From Mytilus californianus (Eukaryota > Mollusca > Bivalvia > Mytilida > Mytilidae): DNA of 64,000 nt. Position 1 is the stretch's first letter, and each line of letters starts with the position of its first letter. The stretch lies in the NCBI RefSeq assembly GCF_021869535.1, contig NW_026262712.1, positions 63,172,100-63,236,099 of the forward strand. The letters are read 5' to 3'. Made by a program: the position numbers and the translations under genes. This document shows, piece after piece, positions 36,671 through 47,901 of the stretch. The notes beneath the pieces are model-generated. The model saw only the letters and a list, made by a program, of their open reading frames with translations, was not told the DNA's origin and made no database searches.

Positions 36671-37750
36671 AACCATATAACTTATAATATAGTAATTAAG
36701 TGCCGATATCAGATATTCGATAATCGTTGTCATATTCAATTATTTTTTATGTCGACTTTGGAAGACTTAAGATTGGCATACGGGATTAGACATGTGTCTA
36801 ATCCTGTAAGACAGTATTCTGCCCTCAAGATGCCTCCAAGATCGAACAGGGACTAATGAAGAACAGTTAGGTCGAATGCTCAAATATCTGCTTTCATCAT
36901 AAAAATTTCACTTTCTCCAAACCAGAGTTTATTAGTGATAACCTGTATATTGTGTATCTAGCTGAGCTTTAAATTAAAGAACAGTAATTTCACACCTTGA
37001 GCAGAAACTGCTGATCCTCAAAGAGCACTTGACTTGACCACCTATTTGTGGTGGGGTAAGTGTTTTTCATCAGTTTGTTGTCTGTAGTTTTTTGTGGCTT
37101 GTTGATAGTTTCCCTTAAACTTATGGATTGATTTTCATAGTACCTTTTACATCTTCTTCCTTTTTATCTTGAATATGTTAGAATTGACAAACAGAAATGC
37201 CGGTTGAAGATTTCTAATTTTCCTATAGTTGGGGTTGCCATCATTATTTGCTTGAGCATAACACAGAGCCTGCAGGGTAACCGATATGAATTTCTTGAAT
37301 GCATTCCATTCTCATCACCGGTTGATTTATTACAGATATTAATGGGTAATGCAAATGTCCGACTTTCAGAACAGAAGATATAATAAGAATGCTATATTAC
37401 CTAATACCACTACTGTTTTTTTCTGAGCCCTTATTGCCCAAGCATGTTTAATTCTCAGTGTCGTACACATTTCTTTGTGGTGTTTTGGTTATTTTATGAT
37501 TATCAGTCGATCATCTTCTACCTTAATAAATTTAATATATGACATGATGATTGTGTGTGCTTTCTTCCTACAGCTATCTATATCAAGTGTCAATTAATGA
37601 TAGACTGGCAAGTGGTTACGAGCAATTGAGGATTACAAGGTACCAAATTTAATTTGGATACTATTCCCGCATTTCCAAAATCTATTGCCTCTAAGCGGAG
37701 CTTGACACCAAATTATCAATATCATATCCAAAAGTACCAAAAGCTGCAGA

Positions 37751-37788
37751 ACCAGAGACATATATACATATGTGTATATATGTCTCTG
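37751..37788. repeat. Palindrome, 19-bp arms
   Basis: The arms ccagagacatatatacata and tgtgtatatatgtctctgg are reverse complements except for one base, with no spacer. Confidence 0.85.
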
Positions 37789-37971
37789 GCAGAACAATAT
37801 AAATTACACAATATTCAGGAATCCCAGATCAGCTTCGGAAAACCTTGTTTACCTGGAGGATAACCTTAATATTGATAATTTTTAAAGTAGCAATACATGT
37901 ATAACGTGTGAGGATTTTGATTGATTATGTCTTCATTTCTGTTTCTTTTCGTTAATTTGTTAAGTCATTTT

Positions 37972-38050
37972 TCTCCATTCTTTATTTTTTGCCCCCCCCC
38001 CCCTTTTTCTCTATTCTTTTATTTGATTGGCCCATTATTCTCTATTCTGT
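37972..38050 (-). repeat. R3 motif copy in the opposite orientation
   Basis: It contains attctttattttttgcccc and cccattattctctattctgt, reverse complements of the R3 motif at 24724-24890 and 63640-63790. Confidence 0.7.
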
Positions 38051-38401
38051 GAACCCAATCCAGATATCAAATTTGTATAATATACTCCCAATTAAGTGGT
38101 ATGATCCCAGTGATAATAATACAAAAAATAAGCTATCAGTATCCATATTACACCAATTTAATGTTTATATAAACCATTAACCCACATATTCAAAATCTAT
38201 ACATTCCACATATTTATAAAGACTTATTATAATCAACAGTTCATGATAAACAAATGGGAAAAACAACTATAACTAAATCAACATAAATATATACATGAAA
38301 TACACGAAGTCCATAATATGTTATAACCATATATGAATCAGATATCGGACAAAACGCACGGCTGCCGTTCCTTGTGTCTTTGGTGAATTTTATACAAGGC
38401 C

Positions 38402-38553
38402 CAAAACAGAAATGTTTTCTTATCTTTATTTTTTTTCATATTCATTTGTTGAAATCACAAGGATGATTGTCTAGATTCAAAACAGAAATGTTTTCTTATC
38501 TTTATTTTTTTTCATATTCATTTGTTGAAATCACAAGGATGATTGTCTAGATT
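38402..38553. repeat. 76-bp tandem duplication across the E12 stop codon
   Basis: Bases 38402-38477 and 38478-38553 are essentially identical (caaaacagaaatgttttctt ... aggatgattgtctagatt). The second copy contains the E12 stop and its last dozen codons; the first duplicates them downstream in the 3' UTR. Confidence 0.93.
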
Positions 38554-38975
38554 TTTCTTGTGCTTATAAGACTTATTGCAAAAGGAACACAGAAACTTCC
38601 TTTTCTCTGAATGTTGACGTTCATGTATTTCTAGACGACTCTGGCAGCTGAATTTCTTCCCACAGATTTTACACACACAAAGACCATCTGAAGGCAGGTG
38701 CTGAATCTTGTAGTGTGTTGAATACCCACTCATAGTTGCAAATGATTTATTACACACGCTACATAAAAATTTATGTGACATGTTGGTGTGTGTTGTCAAT
38801 TGTGTCTCATCATTACATCGGAACATACAAAACCGACATTTAATAGGCCCAAACATTCTATGATGCGTGTCAATATGTCGATGTAGGTTACCAGAGGTCT
38901 GGAATGACCTGTTACAAGTTTTACATATGTTGCCTGATGTAGTATCTGTCAGCGTTGAATCTTGACTGGAAATGC
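38518..38975 (-). CDS. E12: five-finger terminal exon, class D-like
   Basis: The acceptor ttttattctgttttcag precedes GCATTTCCAGTC, phase 1, giving 151 residues. The coding block begins well upstream of the first ATG (38854-38856): a 15-residue leader and finger 1 (CKTCNRSFQTSGNLHRH) precede it. Fingers 2-5 start CRFC, CSVC, CKIC and CSFC. The order and the second finger (CRFCMFRCNDETQL) match the five-finger class E18-E24, although the exon sits next to class B. The last finger ends NLDNHPC, with one residue between His and Cys, then DFNK. Confidence 0.9.
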
Positions 38976-39159
38976 CTGAAAACAGAATAAAATTTCAGTC
39001 CAGATCACCATGCTTATCAACAATTACAAAGACAGTAAGTTATCAAAATATCATCTGATATCAAAACCACTTATGAATCAAGCAAAATACTCTACGGCCA
39101 GGAACCAATACATAGTGTTTATGTCCCAGGTGCAGTCAACCCAGATTTTGATTTTATTT
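38976..39159. other. Spacer between the degenerate exon and E12
   Basis: Only 184 bp separate E12 from the degenerate exon. Nothing is recognised in it. Confidence 0.5.
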
Positions 39160-39332
39160 TCATGAATGACAATAAAGGTTGTACTTTTGTTTGCGTGCTT
39201 TGTTGTAATTTGACCTTGTAAATGGTCTCAGATCAGAATTACATCTGATGTGATTCCTCAGATGACTCTGACTGTGATATTTCTCTCCACACATGCAATT
39301 TCTATGATTCATCCGATTATGAAGTTTGAACC
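39160..39332 (-). pseudogene. Degenerate two-finger terminal exon
   Basis: A strong polypyrimidine acceptor (ttttctcttctctatcag) precedes GGTTCAAACTTC in the same phase 1 as the real exons. The open frame has 56 codons. It reads as the tail of a finger (GFKLHNRMNH), then a CxC finger of the E13-E17 type (CMCGEKYHSQSHLRNHIRC) whose final His is Cys. Its last finger has lost both cysteines (TRSNYNKARKQKYNLYCH). The frame and acceptor survive but zinc binding is largely lost, so it is either a decaying exon or a divergent non-binding tail. Confidence 0.7.
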
Positions 39333-41212
39333 CTGATAGAGAAGAGAAAAGAGTGGGAAAATCAAAGGAGGCATTTAAAATGCATAAGTCGAAGACAGAC
39401 GGACATCGCCATGGCAAAAAAACAAAACAAACAAACAAACGAAAATAACATCACAAATTGCGCAGCTGTATGTATATGCCAACACATTGTTGAATTACTG
39501 AATGTTCGTATATGAAATTAGAAAATATGATTATGGTGCCAATTAAATTTGATTCATCTTAAAAATAATACCATACATATTTTCATAAATGTATGGTCAT
39601 GATGTAATTTTTTTCAAGCTCTTACAATCAACAAAATAGTGCATTTGGTCTCAAACACAATCAGGATATTTATATGCAGTTAATGAAATGCATTGCCCTT
39701 TTGTAATATTTGAGATGAAGAGAAAGAAACTTCAAAAACAACAACAACAAATTATTGCATAATTGTTTGCTTGTTTATACCATGTCGATGATAAATCTGG
39801 TTCTGTATCTACCAGGGCTATTGTTAAACATGTATCCATGTTACATAATGAGGAGATAGCTCTCAATTTGTCACCTGAAGAGTAGGGCAAAATATGTAGA
39901 GCTATTTTGTTTATGGTTTTGTATCGTATTTCAAGAAAAATTGTTTTCTTTATTCATTTTATTGGTTTTAAGGAAACACTCAATAAAATATCTCTTCTAA
40001 ATCCATTCTGCTATATCAAATATAGTAACACATTTTTTTAAATCAGCTATTTCATTTTTTATTATTATTTTCAACTTTTCGATGCAAAATTCTTCTTAAA
40101 AAACTGTGAAAATGCAAGTCCTTTGGAGCCTTGAATAATTTCTATTTCAATCATAAAACATCTATGCAGGCATATCAAATTTGCAGAACCGAATTTGAAT
40201 CAATCCTTAAAAAATCCAGAATATTAAGAACAAACTTATGGCACTTGAAACTCTTATTACATACACGACACTTAATAAACGAAATGTTTATAAGTTAACA
40301 GTTTCAAAGCTTTTAAGCAGGACACCTTTGAACACCCATACATCTGGAATAAACATTGAACCAGAAGACTGAGTTAATTTTATGGCCTTTCCATATGAGG
40401 TTGGTTCCGATATGCATACTTGTGAGATTGTACTGGATGAAGAACATTTGAATTGATACAATTATATACTATAATTGAGTCAGAAATATTATATCAATCT
40501 TAGATAAGAAACAAGGTAATTGGCTAAGAACAAAACTATTAAGCATATTTTTTTATTACTAAGTACTAATACATATGGTGAGGTACAACAAAATTAACAA
40601 AATGCACATATTCTCGTTTTAAATTTTCCTTTGGTTTATGGGTGAATACTCCTAATTGAACTTATTTCAACAATAATTTCAAATTTAGAACACTTACAGC
40701 ACAAAATGATGTATGTAATTTTAACACATGATTTGGACATAAAACAAGATAATTTGATTAACTGTGAAGTTGAGTAACTGAACAAGAAACTGAAATAAAC
40801 TAACCATCCTCAAATAATGTATACTAGAATATATATTTCCTTACTGAAACATTTTCCACAATAAGTATAAAAATAAGGAGATGTGGTATGCTTGCCAATG
40901 AGACAACTATCCACCAGACTTCAAACGAAGTGAATGTAATCAATAATATTAATTTTCAACTTTTATATTGTCTTTCTCAAATCAATTGTTTATACACATT
41001 TTATTATCTTTGACAGCAGTTTCACAATCATGTATTTATATCAATTATGGAATGATATAATTTTTAGTTTCATTATACCGGAAATAAAGGAAACATCCAC
41101 TAAAATAACTCAAATTACGCCACTGATTTAGAAATTTAGACAAGATAAGAATCAACCATCATGTAACCCTAATTGTTTGTATATATCATAACTATTGATC
41201 TACTATATACTT
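39333..41212. other. Spacer between E13 and the degenerate exon
   Basis: Apart from the finger relic at 40190-40330 and a fragment of R1 (40870-40925: ggagatgtggtatgcttgcc aatgagacaact), it is AT-rich sequence without recognisable content. Confidence 0.5.
40190..40330 (-). pseudogene. Zinc-finger relic
   Basis: On the minus strand one frame reads FIKCRVCNKSFKCHKFVLN, the first half of a last-finger motif (CxxCxKSYKHKxxL) without its final His pair. Upstream, with stops and small frame changes, KSFETVNL can be read, suggesting a second decayed finger. No acceptor is obvious. It is best explained as the remnant of another exon of this array. Confidence 0.5.
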
Positions 41213-41664
41213 CTATAGTTTGAGAAATATTTCATCTATCTGTGTTCGTTCTCTATGTGAATCGCTCTCTAAATGTTTTTGAAGTTTTTCACTCGATGGG
41301 AATATTTTTGAACATGTTTCACACACATGGCCACCTTTATGCAAAACCAAATGACGAGTTAAGCCCTGTTTACTATAAAACTTTTTATCGCATTCTGGGC
41401 AGTCATAACTATGTTGTAAATGTATGTTTTTATGTGTCCTCAGTCCGGCAAATGATTTGGCTTCAAATCCACAAATGCAACAAATTCCCACGGGTTTATC
41501 TTCATGTTTCATCTCATGTTCCAGCAGCCTTGACCTTACGGAAAATCCTTTATTACAAGTTTTACATTTGAAAGGGTATACCCCAGAGTGTTCTCTTTGG
41601 TGTTTCCTTAATGCCTGTTTGGATCCATAATGTCTTCCACAGTGACAACGGTATCGGGTTAGGT
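41213..41664 (-). CDS. E13: class C five-finger terminal exon
   Basis: The acceptor gtttttctttcttttgcag precedes ACCTAACCCG, phase 1, giving 149 residues with a very short leader. The first finger is CHCGRHYGSKQALRKHQREH, with one residue between its cysteines instead of two. Fingers starting CKTC, CCIC, CPEC and CETC follow. Finger 3 has the class signature CGFEAKSFAGLRTH. The fifth finger (IFPSSEKLQKHLESDSH) is absent from the other class C exons, so it was either gained here or lost in them. The tail is acidic and ends EIFLKL. Confidence 0.9.
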
Positions 41665-42894
41665 CTGCAAAAGAAAGAAAAACAGCATTACAAAAAAATC
41701 TGCAATTAAGATCAACCATGCAGATGTAAAGCCAAAGTAAGGAAACAAATCTATTCTATCAGAAAATGTCATGCAAAAAAACTAGTCATCACTTGCAACT
41801 GTAGATAAAATCAATTGATACATATTGTTCATTTATTCTCTGAAAGATAGTCCAACAACAGAGACCCAGACAGAAATAAATTAGGCTAAAATCGGCTTAA
41901 TTGTCCTTTTAAATCGGATTACTCTCTACCAACAGGTAAAATATTGAAAATGACCAACTTTTAAGTTCCACTGCCATTAAATAGTATGTCAAACTCTAAA
42001 AATGAACAACCCATAAATGTCTTTAAAAGAGTGTTACAACTATTAATAAGGAACGTGACTGTTCATCTCAGGGTTTAACGAAGGCAGAAATAAGTTATTT
42101 GACTGTCAAATCTTTGCCATTTGTCATACTTCTTTAATGTATTTCATTGCTAAATAACAATTGCTGATGTGTTTTGTGTAAATAGAAGTCCCATTCAAAC
42201 CAAATTTTTCTCTTTTTCTTTAATTTATCAAGAATTCATATATTTATAACAAATATATTTCTTTGCATGAACACTCCGTTTTATCTCCCACTAAAAATGT
42301 TGACATTTATGGCAAAGCTTGTTTTGTACTCAATCAGATAAACATAAAATTTATACAACTTGACAAACTAAATATAATTAACAAAACTTAGTCTTTCAAT
42401 TTACATATTGCAGTTCCAATATTTACTTTAAAAGCAGGCTCGTGTATAATAAATGCAAATTGCTTGTATAATCAATTTCAAACAGGCAACATGTGCTAAA
42501 AATTCCCTTCTCAAGTACTCTAAATAGCGCGAAAGCCCAACAAGCAAAATACACATTAAATCATTAGGAGCATTAGAATCAAATATCGTACACAAAATTA
42601 AACCCATCTCAGGATATTTGCTTGAATGACATTAGCCTTATTTTTGCGCTATAATTTTATAATTTTATCATTTTTTTTTCAACTGTGAATTATAGATTGG
42701 AAGAATATCAAATAAATCATTTTAACACTATGACTTAAAAAAAAGAAAGAAATGAACTGATCAGAATAAAGAATTACGTCTGATACTCATATCTGGTTTA
42801 ACATTTTAACGTTGCTTGAAAGGTTAATTACATATTTTAGAGAAAAAGCAACAAAGAGATAAATTAAAGGCTAAATCATTACCTATAATACTAA
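41665..42894. other. Intron/spacer between E14 and E13
   Basis: AT-rich sequence of 1.2 kb. I see no recognisable repeat or coding block. Confidence 0.5.
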
Positions 42895-43247
42895 TCACAA
42901 AACATCAGAATTGTGACTGCTGTTTACATGCCGCTTCAATGAAAACTTATTATAAAACACTTTTTCACATTGTTCACACGCAAATGTAATTCGTAAATGA
43001 ATATTTTTGTGCTCTTTTAAACCATAAAATGATTTGGCTTTGAATCCACACTCCGCACAGATGGCCACTGGTTTTCCGATATGCTTAGCTTCGTGTTCTC
43101 TCAGTCGTATCATTTGAGAAAAGCCTTGTTTACAAAATTTACAATGAAAAGGATATTGTCCAGAATGGTCTCTTTGGTGGAGTTTTAATGCTGACTTTGA
43201 TCGATATTTGCGTCCACAGTGGCATATCAAAAACTGTTGTTGTTCAT
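42895..43247 (-). CDS. E14: class C four-finger terminal exon
   Basis: The acceptor atctttttttgtttcag precedes ATGAACAACAAC, phase 1. The ATG at the boundary is out of frame with the fingers: the real frame reads the split codon followed by EQQQFLICHCGRKY. It encodes 116 residues. The first finger is the CxC type (CHCGRKYRSKSALKLHQRDH). Fingers starting CKFC, CAEC and CEQC follow. Finger 2 has Ile where Ser is usual (SQMIRLREH) and finger 3 is CGFKAKSFYGLKEH. It ends KRHVNSSHNSDVL with a normal His pair. Confidence 0.88.
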
Positions 43248-43399
43248 CTGAAACAAAAAAAGATATTGGAGGGTGTTTTACACTTATCTGACATCCCTGA
43301 GCAAATTTTCGTAGCTTATCAATTGACAGCAAAGTTCATCTTATAAAAAAATATATTTATAAAATGTTTTCAAATAATCAAGAAATACACAATGCCTAT

Positions 43400-43640
43400 G
43401 AGGGTGAGTTTGGGTTATGAAAAAAATAACAAAAATACCGAACTCAAAAGTAAATTCAAAAAGGTTGAAGATCCATAAAAACTGACAAAATCAAAACGTG
43501 AGAGTTTATCAACCAACGGACGAATGGAAAACAATCATCATATTCCTGACTTGGTACAGGCATCAATGTGACCCTATCAAAACAAACTTCCTGTGTTGAG
43601 GTGAAACTTGTAAACTGAGGAAGAAACATCCCATTACAAA
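43400..43640 (-). repeat. Dispersed repeat, copy 2 (opposite to 18478-18692)
   Basis: It shares cctgacttggtacaggca, gaccaacggacgaatgga-like and ataccgaactcaaaag sequence, reversed, with the copy at 18478-18692. Confidence 0.55.
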
Positions 43641-44370
43641 ATACAATAACAGCAAGTAACACATGTTGTATAACTTAACCAAATAAAATATACTCAACAA
43701 AATGTTTTTAAATGAATGGTAACAAACAATCAATTGATATTTGTTGTTCAATGTTGGGTGCTATTCCATTAATGCATCAATAACATCTAATTTTATTCAT
43801 TTTGCATGCATTTTGTATATACTGTATATCATGTATGTTCATCTGTTTGTAAAATATACAAGTTGGTACATCTTGAGCTGTTTTCTACTCTTTGGTCGAG
43901 TTGTTGTCTCTTTGACACATTTCCCGTTTTCATTGACATTCTTAATTTTATATCACAAACAAAAATCTCACATACATAAACTATTGGAAGAGGGAGATGA
44001 TATAGGTCATTTGTAAATCAGCAAAACTCCGGTGATCTGGTGATCTCCTTCTATCTGGAATTGCGACAAGTGGGCATACGCATCAGTTTATTTTTTGAGA
44101 TATACATAACAAAACTGTATGTATTCTAACTTTTTTTATTTACACATACATTATGCAACAACAATTGTCATCATCTTTATTATTTTGGTTTCAATAGACA
44201 ATACAACAATGAGAAACAGTTATTAAAACACCGATTTAACACAAATAAGACGACATGAAGTATTTAAGTAATGCAAAGGCTTGCATCAGTTTTAAAAATG
44301 TCACTACGTTCTACACACTTATTATTTAGCTATCCAAAATGGAAATATCTAGATACGTATGTCATACATT

Positions 44371-44620
44371 AGAGAACATTTAGGATAATCCCACCTGGGA
44401 ACATTCATGTATTACATACAAGAACATTTAGGTATCCCGTATTGGTATTTTCAGGGTTTACACACGAGAACATAAGGAAACCCCGCAAAGGGAATAATCA
44501 GGTATTACACATGAGAACATTTACCTATCCCACATGGTAACATTTATGTATTACACGTGAAACATTTAGCTTTTTCACACGGAAACAGTCAGTTATTTCA
44601 CATAGAAATACTATGGTATA
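44371..44620. repeat. Degenerate minisatellite, about 45-bp unit
   Basis: The motif tacacatgagaacatttacc + tatcccacatgg recurs about five times with substitutions. Confidence 0.8.
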
Positions 44621-44721
44621 TGTCATGATATAATACATGTACGGTACATCAAAGATTCTTCAAATTTTCATTCACTAGAAGTGCATTATTTAGACATAAC
44701 GTAGTAAGCACATTACAGTTT

Positions 44722-45056
44722 TTACTCAACTTTATGAAATGTTTTAATATGACGATTAAGTATTTTCTTAGTATAATATCTTCTCTGGCAATGCACACAC
44801 TGAAAAGTTCTATTTTCATGCCGATTCATGTGTCCTTTTAATCCATTATATGACATTGCTTCAAAACCACATATTCTACATATGGCAACTGGGGTTCCCG
44901 TGTGTCGCGTCATATGTTCAGAAAGATCTCTCTTAGAAGAAAAGCCTTTGTCACAGTATTCACATCTGAATGGGAAATTTAAAGAATGTTTCCTTTTGTG
45001 TAAGAGAAGACCTATTTTTGATCTGTAAGTCTTGCCACAATGACATTGCAGTGACC
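44722..45056 (-). CDS. E15: class C four-finger terminal exon
   Basis: The acceptor tttatatttcag precedes GGTCACTGCAATG, phase 1, giving 110 residues. The first in-frame ATG (near 44913) lies in finger 2, so the first two fingers are missed if translation is assumed to start at a Met. Finger 1 is CHCGKTYRSKIGLLLHKRKH (CxC). Fingers starting CEYC, CRIC and CVHC follow, including CGFEAMSYNGLKGHMNRH. The last is RRYYTKKILNRHIKTFH with a full His pair and the tail KVE. Finger 3 groups with E16 and E17. Confidence 0.9.
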
Positions 45057-46525
45057 CTGAAATATAAAGTTGAAAACATGATTCATAAGAAGTAATTTGG
45101 TACCTATATTCTTCCCAAATAAATCAATACTGAAAAACAACAAACATCAATAAATAGTTAAACTCATAAAGTTGCGTGATGCTTTATTTCTATCTTGCTT
45201 AATAAACAAATAGTAGACAATGGATGTATTAAATATAATCTGTAAGTCTTCTTATTTATTCAGCAATGGAATTGTATTGTAAAGAATGAAATGTTAACAA
45301 ATTCTTCTATTTTCAATGATTCCACTAAAATATGTATAGCAATAAAATATTGATCAATATTATAATACAAGAAAATATAACAGAAGTTACGAAGGGGACC
45401 AATTGAAGTTGTTGAAGGAAAAACTATTACTTGGCCCAAAGAAAGAAGACGAGAAAGGACTAACAACAATTACTATAAACTCACACAGTAAATTGCAGCC
45501 GAAGTAACATTACCTCCACTTTAAACTTGTGGTAAACTCCAGTACTCTGTAAAGGTACGTAGGTCCTACTCATTGCATCTGTTTTACTCATAACATGTCA
45601 TTTTCAAATCTAATTATAAATAAAAAGACAAGAAATGGAACATATCTGTGACTTATGAAATGTCTGATGACCAAACATTTCATCAAGAGGCCTTTTAATG
45701 TTTTCAGATATGACTTGAACTTTACCATTAAAAACACTTGGTTCAGGAGATAGTATGAATGTCCAAGGTGATGATGATGGTATAAGAATAGACATACATA
45801 TATATATGCATAATCCTTTATTTAAAGTCGTCAAAATTTGATTAATACTATAAAAGACATCATCTATCAAAAGACGATCAAAGGGGAATGGCCATGGAGT
45901 GAAATTACGGAGTCTTTGGTCCATTTATGACCGAAAAGTTATTTTCTGACTTTGGACTACCAGGTCCCCTTATTTTTGAGTGGGCCACCTTTTTAAAAAT
46001 CCTGGATCTTCTATTGTCTATATAACAGAACAAAGATTTAACTGTGACCATTCATCCAACATTACGTTTTTTTATATAGTGCATGGAATGCAATCTTGCA
46101 CCATATCAAGATTTCATAACTTTGCCTGTGTTTACATTGAAAAAAAACAACCAAATATTACATTAATAACACAAACTTACAAGGCCAAACTAATAATGTA
46201 TATTCTAAAGAAAAAACACCAAGGAAACCAAAAAACATTCCATCTGATGTGCCTGATGACATGAGCATTTCTAAAAAAATAAATAACAGTATTAATTTGT
46301 TTTACTTTATATTTTACATTGTTGCAGAAATTTCAAAACTATTGTGTCTATACAAGAAGATGTTGGTCTCTGAACAAAGCAAAAACGAAAACAGATTCAC
46401 ATCACCTTCTGTTTTATTAAAATAAATATAATAAATAATAATTTTAAACTATTTGTAACATAAAAGTCAGTTGCAATTGTTTTTGAATTAAAGGAAAATT
46501 AACGTTAAAACTAAAAATCTACCCT
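45057..46525. other. Intron/spacer between E16 and E15
   Basis: No repeat or coding block is recognised. The overlapping frames 45260-45469, 45610-45924 and 45980-46264 show no domain. Confidence 0.5.
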
Positions 46526-46815
46526 TTATGGCTTATGTTTCGGATTTTGCAATGGAGTTTTATATGTCACAGCAAAATGTCTCTTTACATGACCCTTTAA
46601 ACCCCAGTAAGACATAGCTTTGAATCCACAATATTTGCACACAGCTACTGGAATGCCTGTATGCTTAGTCAAATGTTCTTCCATCTGTCTTTTATTGGAA
46701 CAACCTTTTCCACAGTATTCACAATTGAACGGATATTTCTGAGTATGTTGTCGCTGATGTATCTTAAGTCCCTTTTTTGTCTTGTATTTTCTGCCGCAGT
46801 GACATTGAAATATAT
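46526..46815 (-). CDS. E16: class C terminal exon with three fingers
   Basis: The acceptor ctccatgtttcag precedes ATATATTTCAATG, phase 1, giving 95 residues. Finger 1 is CHCGRKYKTKKGLKIHQRQH (CxC). Finger 2 (CEYCGKGCSNKRQMEEHLTKH) has Cys in place of the core aromatic and Met in place of the core Leu, so it may be poorly folded. Finger 3 is CGFKAMSYWGLKGHVKRH. Where E13-E15 continue into a fourth finger, this exon has FAVTYKTPLQNPKHKP and stops. The sequence after the stop shows no finger remnant, so the loss looks like divergence or replacement, not a simple nonsense mutation. Confidence 0.88.
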
Positions 46816-47031
46816 CTGAAACATGGAGCAAAAAAAACTACTTATTGTTTTGCAGTGTTATTTTGTCCTTATCATTCAGCTATCAATGAATTAAAATTTC
46901 CTATATACATAAGCACATGTCTGAATATACTGATAACTAAATGTAAGATATATAGATCAGACATAGCAGTTTGGAATGAGCAAGAAAAATAACAACCTCC
47001 ACACCCAAACAAAATTATTGCAATGTCATCA

Positions 47032-47155
47032 AGATTGATTGATTGTTTGGAGTTTAATGCCACTTTGAGCACTCTTGGATCATGGCGACTAGTTTTCATT
47101 GGTGGAAGAAGCCAGAGTACCCTGAGAGAACTACCAACCGGTAGGAAAACAGTTT
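47032..47155 (+). repeat. SINE-like dispersed repeat, copy 2
   Basis: attgattgattgtttggagt ... gccactttgagcactcttgg ... catggcgactagttttcatt ... ggaagaagccagagtaccc, matching the copy at 2297-2500. Confidence 0.6.
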
Positions 47156-47690
47156 CATCAGTAAAAACAACATTTATCAAATACATTTTCAAGTCACTGA
47201 TGTGTAAGCAACAATATCTCCAAAATAGGAGAGTTGATTTCTGTTTCGGAAGACTTGTCTTCAGAGAGAGACGACCAAATCAGAAAAGCCATTCACGAGT
47301 ATATGGACTGATGGCACCCATGGTCATCAAAGAAATAAAAACTTTGCGCGTTTGAAAGGTGCTGAACATTAGTTACAACACAGTAGAACTATAAAAATGT
47401 GGAATTTAGGAAAGTAAACTATGAAGAAAAAATGCCATCTAGAAACAGTATTCAAGAAATGTCTGAAATCAAAATTTTACAACACCATTAGAAAGTGTTA
47501 AATGTAAGTTTCAACAACAAACAAAAAACAAATATCATATAGACTTGTATACAAAATTTGGAAGTAAAACCACAAACTCATGTATCAAGGATATCAATGT
47601 TTCCTCCCTTCAACAAAAATTAATCTAAAGACACTCCGAAAATAATTAAGCCTCATCAGTCAAAACATGGAACCTTAAAGTAGGAACATT

Positions 47691-47901
47691 GGAGCAGGAT
47701 CTGCTTACCCTTCCGGAGCACCTGAGATCACCCCCAGTTTTTGGTGGGGTTCGTGTTGCTTAGTCTTTAGTTTTCTATGTTGTGTCATCTGTACTATTAT
47801 TTGTCTGTTTGTCTTTTTATTTTTGGCCATGACGTTGTCAGTTTGTTTTCGATCTATGAGTTTGACTGTCCCTCTGGTATCTTTCGTCCCTCTTTTTTAA
47901 A
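47691..47901 (+). repeat. R2 retroelement 3' tail, second close copy
   Basis: ggagcaggatctgcttaccc ... cggagcacctgagatcaccc ... ggtggggttcgtgttgctta ... ccatgacgttgtcagtttg, close to the copy at 26890-27125 but without the preceding reverse-transcriptase fragment. Confidence 0.7.

Larger units (their letters stand above)
35562..38517. other. Intron/spacer between E12 and E11
   Basis: It contains nested inverted repeats at 36450-36670, a near-perfect palindrome at 37751-37788, an R3 copy at 37972-38050, and the duplicated copy of the E12 end at 38402-38477. The open frames at 35476-35772, 37654-37863 and 37989-38180 show no domain. Confidence 0.55.
43248..44721. other. Intron/spacer between E15 and E14
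   Basis: It holds a dispersed repeat at 43400-43640 and a minisatellite at 44371-44620. The stretch 43880-43990 (gagttgttgtctctttgaca ... tcattgacattctta) also looks like part of an interspersed repeat. Confidence 0.5.

Noticed and set aside
43877..44016. Possible small membrane protein (frame 43741-44016)
   Set aside because: The hydrophobic stretch comes from T-rich dispersed repeat sequence; no supporting context.
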